Shown here: piece after piece, positions 38,063 to 42,918 of the stretch | How positions within the stretch are numbered: the stretch's first letter is position 1 | How the letters are laid out: every line of letters begins with the position of its first letter | Assembly: GCA_029298735.1 (NCBI GenBank) | Contig: JANSLP010000279.1 | Location: 1-42,918, forward strand | Source: Ophiostoma sp. CBS 140.51 | Lineage: Eukaryota > Ascomycota > Sordariomycetes > Ophiostomatales > Ophiostomataceae | Direction: 5' to 3' | Length of the DNA stretch: 42,918 nucleotides | Translations under genes and position numbers: made by a program | The notes under the pieces: model-generated | Databases searched by the model: none | The model's input: only the letters and a program-made list of their open reading frames with translations | What the model was told of the DNA's origin: nothing

Positions 38063-40681
38063 TCACTGCCACCCCTTCTTCTCCTTCAACCACTTAATCG
38101 TATCCAACCCCGTCTGCAGCTTCATGCCAATCCGCGCATCCAGCACAAACGTCTCCCACTTGGCCACCTTGTCCAGTTCGGCCAGGGCTTCATTGACGCG
38201 CGTGTGTCTGTACTTGTCGATGGCGGCTGCGTCACTATTGGAGTAATAGTCTGGGTTGTTGGCCTGCATCCACAGGATGACGGCGGCCTCGTAGTGGCCG
38301 GCCGCCTGGACGTAGTCGTCCTTGAGGGGCCCTTTGAATACATTTCTGCGAGTGTTAGTAAATGATTGAGCGAGAGGGACTCGTTGGCACGCCTTCGGCA
38401 TGCCCAGGGCGACTTACCTATCATGTGTGAAAAGCTCCTGATTCAACACCTGTAAGGCCTCCTCCTGTCTACCCAGGGCTCTCAACAAGGCCGCCCGGCA
38501 CAGACTCCCAATACCGGCCTCATCTGGTGCCACCTTGAACGCCTCGACAACACTCGCGTCCGCCGTGCACCGCTCCCACGACGAGTAAGTCATTAACGCC
38601 TGCTTTAACAAATCGTCCGGCAGGCGTTTAGCACTGCCCCACAGATAGGCCATCTCGAGCGCCGGGCTCACACCCACGGCATCGGCCAGGTCAATGTTGT
38701 GCCGCATGGCCCGGTCCTCCCAGCGCGCCAGCTTGCGGATCACAAACACATCAAAGGGCATCTGGCGGGCCATGAATTTCTTCTTGCCGGCCATCGTGGG
38801 TGCTTTCCGCAGGTGGGCCTCGGCGGACTTTTTGTGCTTGGCGGCGGTCGTCTTTTCCACCTCGGCTTCGGCGACCTTTCCTTCGGCGGTCAACGCCTTC
38901 GCGCGGTGGAACGCCGTCCGGTATAGCTCAATCTCGGCACAGCCGACATTGTAGTAGTACAGAGCGTGCGACCAGGTATTGAGCTCGACACAGGCCAGAA
39001 ACGAGTCGCGCATCGTCTCCCACTCCATGGCGCACATACTGTCAATGGCCAGCTCGAATTTGGTCAGGGCTGTAATCTGGCGCATCTTGGCCACACGGGG
39101 CTTGCCGTCGCTGCTGCCCCCACCTTTTAGGACGGCAATGGCCTCTCTAATTTTGCGCTCCGTCGACAGCAGGCGCGCTTCTTCGAGTACCCAAAGCAGG
39201 CTGTCCGGGTACAGCGTGCGCATGTGCGCCAGCAGCTTGCGGCAGCGCTCCTTGGGGTACCCGACAACCTCTTCGTCGTCTTCGTCGCCCGTGTTCTTGC
39301 GGAAAGAGGCAATGTCGTCGTCGGTCGGCAAAATGTCGGCATTGGCCATTAGGCCGTTGTAGTACACGAGCAGCATAAGCCCGGCCAGCCCGCCGTAGAC
39401 ATTGGCAAATTTGGTGCTCTGCCAGAGCATGCGCACGCCGCGCTCGCGGTCGCCCTTGAAGCCGACAATAGACAGCAGGCGCGAGAAGGCGGGCGGGACC
39501 ATGGAGATGAGCAGAAGCAGGAGACCAAAGCACAGGTTGGCGCCCGAGTGCACAAAAATGTCGACGGGGTTCGTCAGAGTGTCGAGGTGGCGCTTGCGGG
39601 CCTTGTACGCGGTGGACGTGGACGACGTAGTACCGGGTGTCGGTGTGGCATTCAGGCTGCGTGCTGTGTTCGTGCTCGCGCGAGGAGCGCTGCCGTTGAG
39701 TGACAGAGCGGCGGTCTTTTCAGAGAGGGAGGGTGTGGGTGCTATGGGTGTTACTGATGTCGTCGATTCTGTCGATGTAGGAGTTGCCTTCTTCTCGTCT
39801 GCCGTTGTAGCATCACCATTGGCACCGTTGGCCTCAGCCTTGGCCTCATCCGCCTTCGCACCAGCAGACTCTGCTGCCGCCTTGTTGGCCGCCGCTTCTT
39901 CAGCTACGGCTTCCGCCTCCAGATCGGCAAACTCGGCGTCGTCAAAAGTGCCCGGCATGGGATCTTCCGTAAAGGACAGCCGTCTGCCATTGGCTCCGTG
40001 TACGGGCGCGTCGCCTCGCAAAAAGGCCTCCTCGGACTCAATGATGCCACTGAGCGAAGTAAAGGCCTTGCGCAGCTTGTAGAACCCGCGGATGGCCTCG
40101 GTCAAGCTCTCGTGCAACTCCGCCACGACGGCCAGCATGATTTGTGACTCGGCGTGTACGAGGGCGTACTCGCTGCCGGGTGGGTAGATCTGGGTGCCGG
40201 AGGTGGGGGCAGCTGTGGACGGTTTGCTGCTGCCGCCTAGCCAACCACCACCACCACCACCGCTGGCGTTCTGGGCCTTCTTCATTTCGTCCCATGCACG
40301 GGTCTCGCACTCGAGGAGGCGGGCATTGGCCTCGTTCATGAATTCCTTTTCGAATCCGAGCACGGAGCGCATAAATGTCGAAACACCAAGACCCATGAGG
40401 TGGAAGGCAGAGTTGTCCTTGCGGGAGCGCAGACGGGCTTCGGCGCCCTCCATGTCGTCGTTCAACAACAAAGCGGTGGAGGCCATAGCATCTTCCATGT
40501 CGGCAATCTCGCGGGCGACGGCGGGGGAGACGGTCGAAGGGGTGCCGTTGGCATCTTTTGAATCGTGCGCAGAAATGGCCGTGGTGGATGTCGACGCCGA
40601 GACGGCCGGGCTGGCATCACGGCTGGCCTTGGACGACGACGGCGCCGAGCTGCCCCGGAACCATGTCCGAAGGGAGGACAT
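38063..40681 (-). CDS. Iml2/TTC39-family TPR protein
   Basis: Exons 38418-40681 and 38063-38345 give 848 aa. The 72-nt intron (38346-38417) has donor GTAAGT, branch ACTAAC and acceptor CGCAG, phase 2. Residues 1-50 are Ser/Thr/Ala-rich. The Iml2-TPR_39 region follows: IADMEDAMASTALLLNDDMEGAEARLR, MGLGVSTFMRSVLGFEKE, ESQIMLAVVAELHESLTEAIRGFYKLRKAF, then, after an Ala/Thr/Ser-rich insert of about 130 residues, HSGANLCFGLLLLLISMVPP, LSIVGFKGDRERGVRMLWQS, and helical repeats to the end (KDDYVQAAGHYEAAVILW). The yeast member helps clear inclusion bodies and associates with lipid droplets and mitochondria. Expect a cytosolic or membrane-bound protein. The insert has the lowest complexity of the protein. 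Confidence 0.92.
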
Positions 40682-42918
40682 GGTGGGGTGAAGTCGTGGA
40701 GTTTAGAAGTAGAAAAGTGTTGCTTGTGAAGCTCAAGTGAGACAGAACATCGGCAGCTTCTGCTGGTTGGTCGTCGTCTGTGGTGGTGTCAGTGGTCGGC
40801 GAATTGGCCAATGCGAGCGACAAGAAAAAGTGTATGTCGTAAAAAGATGCAGGGGGAGAAAGTCTGCAGAAAGCAGACAAGATCGTCTCTAGCTGTCGGA
40901 GAAAAAAGAGAGAAGAAAAAGAAAAGGAGTCAAGCTGCCAAGACAGAGACAGACCTCGAGAAGGCAGGGCGAAGGAGAAGAAACCGACAATCCAATAACC
41001 ATACACAGACAACCAAAGGATGTAAAGAAACAAAAGAGAAGTTGGAGGACAAAGACGTGAGAAAGGAGCAAAGAAGGGGAGAAGAAAAGAATGGGAAAAG
41101 AAAAGTAAGAGGATTCGCGGATTCGAGGATTCGGCCCCAGACCCAAAGTCCAGAGCCCCAATAGCCCCAATAGCCCAAAGTGGAAAGGACCCGGTCGGTC
41201 TTGCAGGTGTAATGCGGGACAATAAGCACTGGCTGCCAACTGGTTGGGTGTTGTCAACCCCAAAATACTGGAACGATGGAGACAGATGGAGGGGCTGAGC
41301 GGCCGTCCGTGCCGGGCGCAGCGAGATTCGTCCTCCTTGCAGACAGGTACATATCGCTTACAGCGTGTTCAGGGCACGGCGGAGGAAACGAGCATCAAAA
41401 GGCTGCTAAATCCGTGTCTGCCTTGAGGCGTTGAAGGTACTCGTATATCTCACATCTCTTTGTTCCTTGTTCCCCTTGTTCCTTCCTTTGATTCCTGACG
41501 ACGGTCGTCACTTCCTCACTTGGAGTCTCAGTCTACAAAATAGGCAACATAAAGACTCGCTCTTTCCAATTTGTCGACTATTATCTGCTCGCACCTTCTT
41601 TGAACGCCCCTCGTTCTTTTCTTCTTTCCCGGGCGCCCAAAAGCTTGTCGACGGTCTCGCTCTCGGTCTTCGCGCCTCGCTCTTGCTGTTTTTTGCTGTT
41701 TTCTCGCTAGTCCTAAAAATCCCTTTCAATTCTTTACCCTTTTTGCCCCTCCAATCCAGCACTAAAAGCAACTCACTAACGCAGGCACGTCAGTGTGGGA
41801 AGGAGACCCGCCACGGAGCTAGTGAAGGTGTGGGCGTCGAACACGGAATAAACGGAACTGAGGGAATGGAAAATCAAGAAAGAAGTAAGAAAGAAGTAGG
41901 AAAGAAGAGAAATATAACAGCAAAGTACGAGCGCGGATATGGAGAACAGCACTCCAGATGAAAGAAGCTTTTCGTCGTAAGGAGCACGGTCTCATGTATT
42001 GCGTGGATTTTGTTTGCAGAGCCCCTCTTCACATGGAGAACATGGGGAAAGAGCAAAGTTGCACGCAATACGGAGCAGCTGGGAACTTCAGATGGAAGGA
42101 GTGAATGAGAAGCTGAACTAGGCAGGTGCATTCAACGACAGGGACGGGCAGACGGACTGACGGAGACGATACAAGCATTGCGTATCTCCGTATTGATTTG
42201 ATGGGTTGATGGGTCGACATAGTGAGTGAGTGTTTGACAATCAGATACATGACGTATCTGGCAAGCGGCTGGCGAGGTTGCGAGCGTGAGGAATCTTTGG
42301 AATTGGCCAGGCTGTGATATGGCAGGGCTACCTCTGCATGGAAGTGCGGAATTACAAAAGAGTTCGTATTACCAAAGATGGAAGGAAGCTACAGTGGGTA
42401 ACAGTGAGAGTCCTATCAGCTGTGCCTACCGATATCCTGAAGATCAAACAAAAATAGCAACATTGATGATCGGAATCAGATTACAATTACTGTCAGAGAA
42501 ACGGAAGCGATACAAGCACGTTGACAACGGAAGCAGTTGTCACGTTCCTGGTGTCTGTCAACGAGTTGTATTAGAGCTAGGCACAAAGTTACGCTATAAA
42601 TTAGTGTGCCGCTGCCGAATAGGCCATTTCAGGCCTGCCCCGGCGCCAAGTTCCAGCCCCTAAAACAGCCACTCTAAGTATATACAGCGAAAAGCGTAAG
42701 TAATACCTTTCAAGGCGCTTACAAGTCTTCTTCCACGTAAACCGAGAAGAAAATCGAAAACTGAAAACCGAGAAACTGAATCATGAATCCTGTTAACTAA
42801 AAGTAAACTATAGAAACCTTATTATTATTTTACTTAAGTAAAAACCCCTCTCTTAGACTTAATTACCTAGTAAAGCCTCTTACTTTCTTTAAGAAAGTAC
42901 CTTAAATAAACGATCGCT
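40682..42918. other. Terminal gene-free region
   Basis: 2.2 kb with no supportable gene. The first 500 bases are the promoter and purine-rich leader of the Iml2 gene. An open frame at 42286-42663 begins with GTG, not ATG, and has no recognisable domain. From about 42660 to the edge the base composition shifts to A/T and TpA-rich with palindromes. Confidence 0.5.
42665..42918. repeat. A/T-rich, palindrome-rich tail (possible RIP-mutated DNA)
   Basis: The last 250 bases are A/T-rich with many TTA/TAA steps, unlike the rest. It contains TTTTACTTAAGTAAAA (42828-42843, perfect palindrome) and TACTTTCTT-T-AAGAAAGTA (42881-42899). This looks like the edge of a repeat-rich, RIP-affected block, but too little is visible to name an element. 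Confidence 0.45.

Noticed and set aside
40617..41222. 201-codon minus-strand frame overlapping the Iml2 start
   Set aside because: Phe/Ser/Leu-rich translation of the purine-rich leader in another frame; no membrane-protein family recognisable.
42286..42663. 125-codon plus-strand open frame near the right edge
   Set aside because: Begins with GTG rather than ATG and shows no family; kept only as part of the gene-free region.

Overview
The window is chromosomal DNA of a filamentous ascomycete (Pezizomycotina, most likely a Sordariomycete). The evidence is the short GT-AG introns (48-150 nt) with CTAAC-like branch points, genes read from both strands with wide GC-balanced intergenic spaces, a COT1-type NDR kinase with a Gln/Asn-rich leader, and several families found mainly in Pezizomycotina (DUF8021-like secreted protein, TRI12-like MFS pump, Mid2-like single-pass proteins). 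Genus cannot be read from the sequence; Ophiostomatales-like is only a guess. No rRNA, CRISPR array, intact transposon or operon is visible.

Layout, left to right. 1-83: 3' part of one exon of the SF3a subunit 2 splicing factor (PRP11/SAP62) on the minus strand, with no visible upstream exon. 540-2720 (-): cot-1 NDR kinase with one intron. 5669-6724 (-): secreted/single-pass membrane protein with six Cys and an NPF endocytic motif. 6725-11334: gene-poor. 11335-12375 (-): TFIIB. 13620-14954 (-): single-pass Ser/Pro-rich membrane protein. 17354-17744 (-): small secreted six-Cys protein, two exons. 18675-20584 (-): 14-TM MFS efflux pump, two exons. 22232-23770 (+): ankyrin-like protein. 24129-24200 (+): initiator methionine tRNA. 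25119-26752 (+): mitochondrial class III CoA-transferase, three exons. 27367-29247 (+): PHD-finger/AT-hook protein. 29504-30409 (-): four-TM protein. 31266-33080 (-): asparagine-synthetase-domain protein (ASNSD1-like), two exons. 33561-34202 (+): DUF4396 membrane protein. 34264-35124 (-): DUF8021-like secreted protein. 36292-37695 (+): fatty-acid-hydroxylase-superfamily membrane protein with altered His boxes. 38063-40681 (-): Iml2/TTC39 TPR protein, two exons. 40682-42918: no gene, ending in an AT-rich, palindrome-rich tail.

The genes do not form one pathway. They are housekeeping functions (splicing, transcription initiation, translation initiation, polarity kinase, acyl-CoA metabolism) mixed with cell-surface and secreted proteins. 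Pairs share intergenic space: MFS/ankyrin, ASNSD1/DUF4396 and DUF8021/hydroxylase are divergent; PHD/4-TM, DUF4396/DUF8021 and hydroxylase/Iml2 are convergent.

The most unusual signal is a dispersed short repeat with core GCGNAGC. It occurs as a 12-mer GAGCGNAGCGAG (six exact copies, about 0.02 expected by chance) and as perfect-stem hairpins with GNA triloops. Copies lie just downstream of stop codons, inside an intron and, once, inside a coding exon where they coincide with an apparent insertion in a His-box region.
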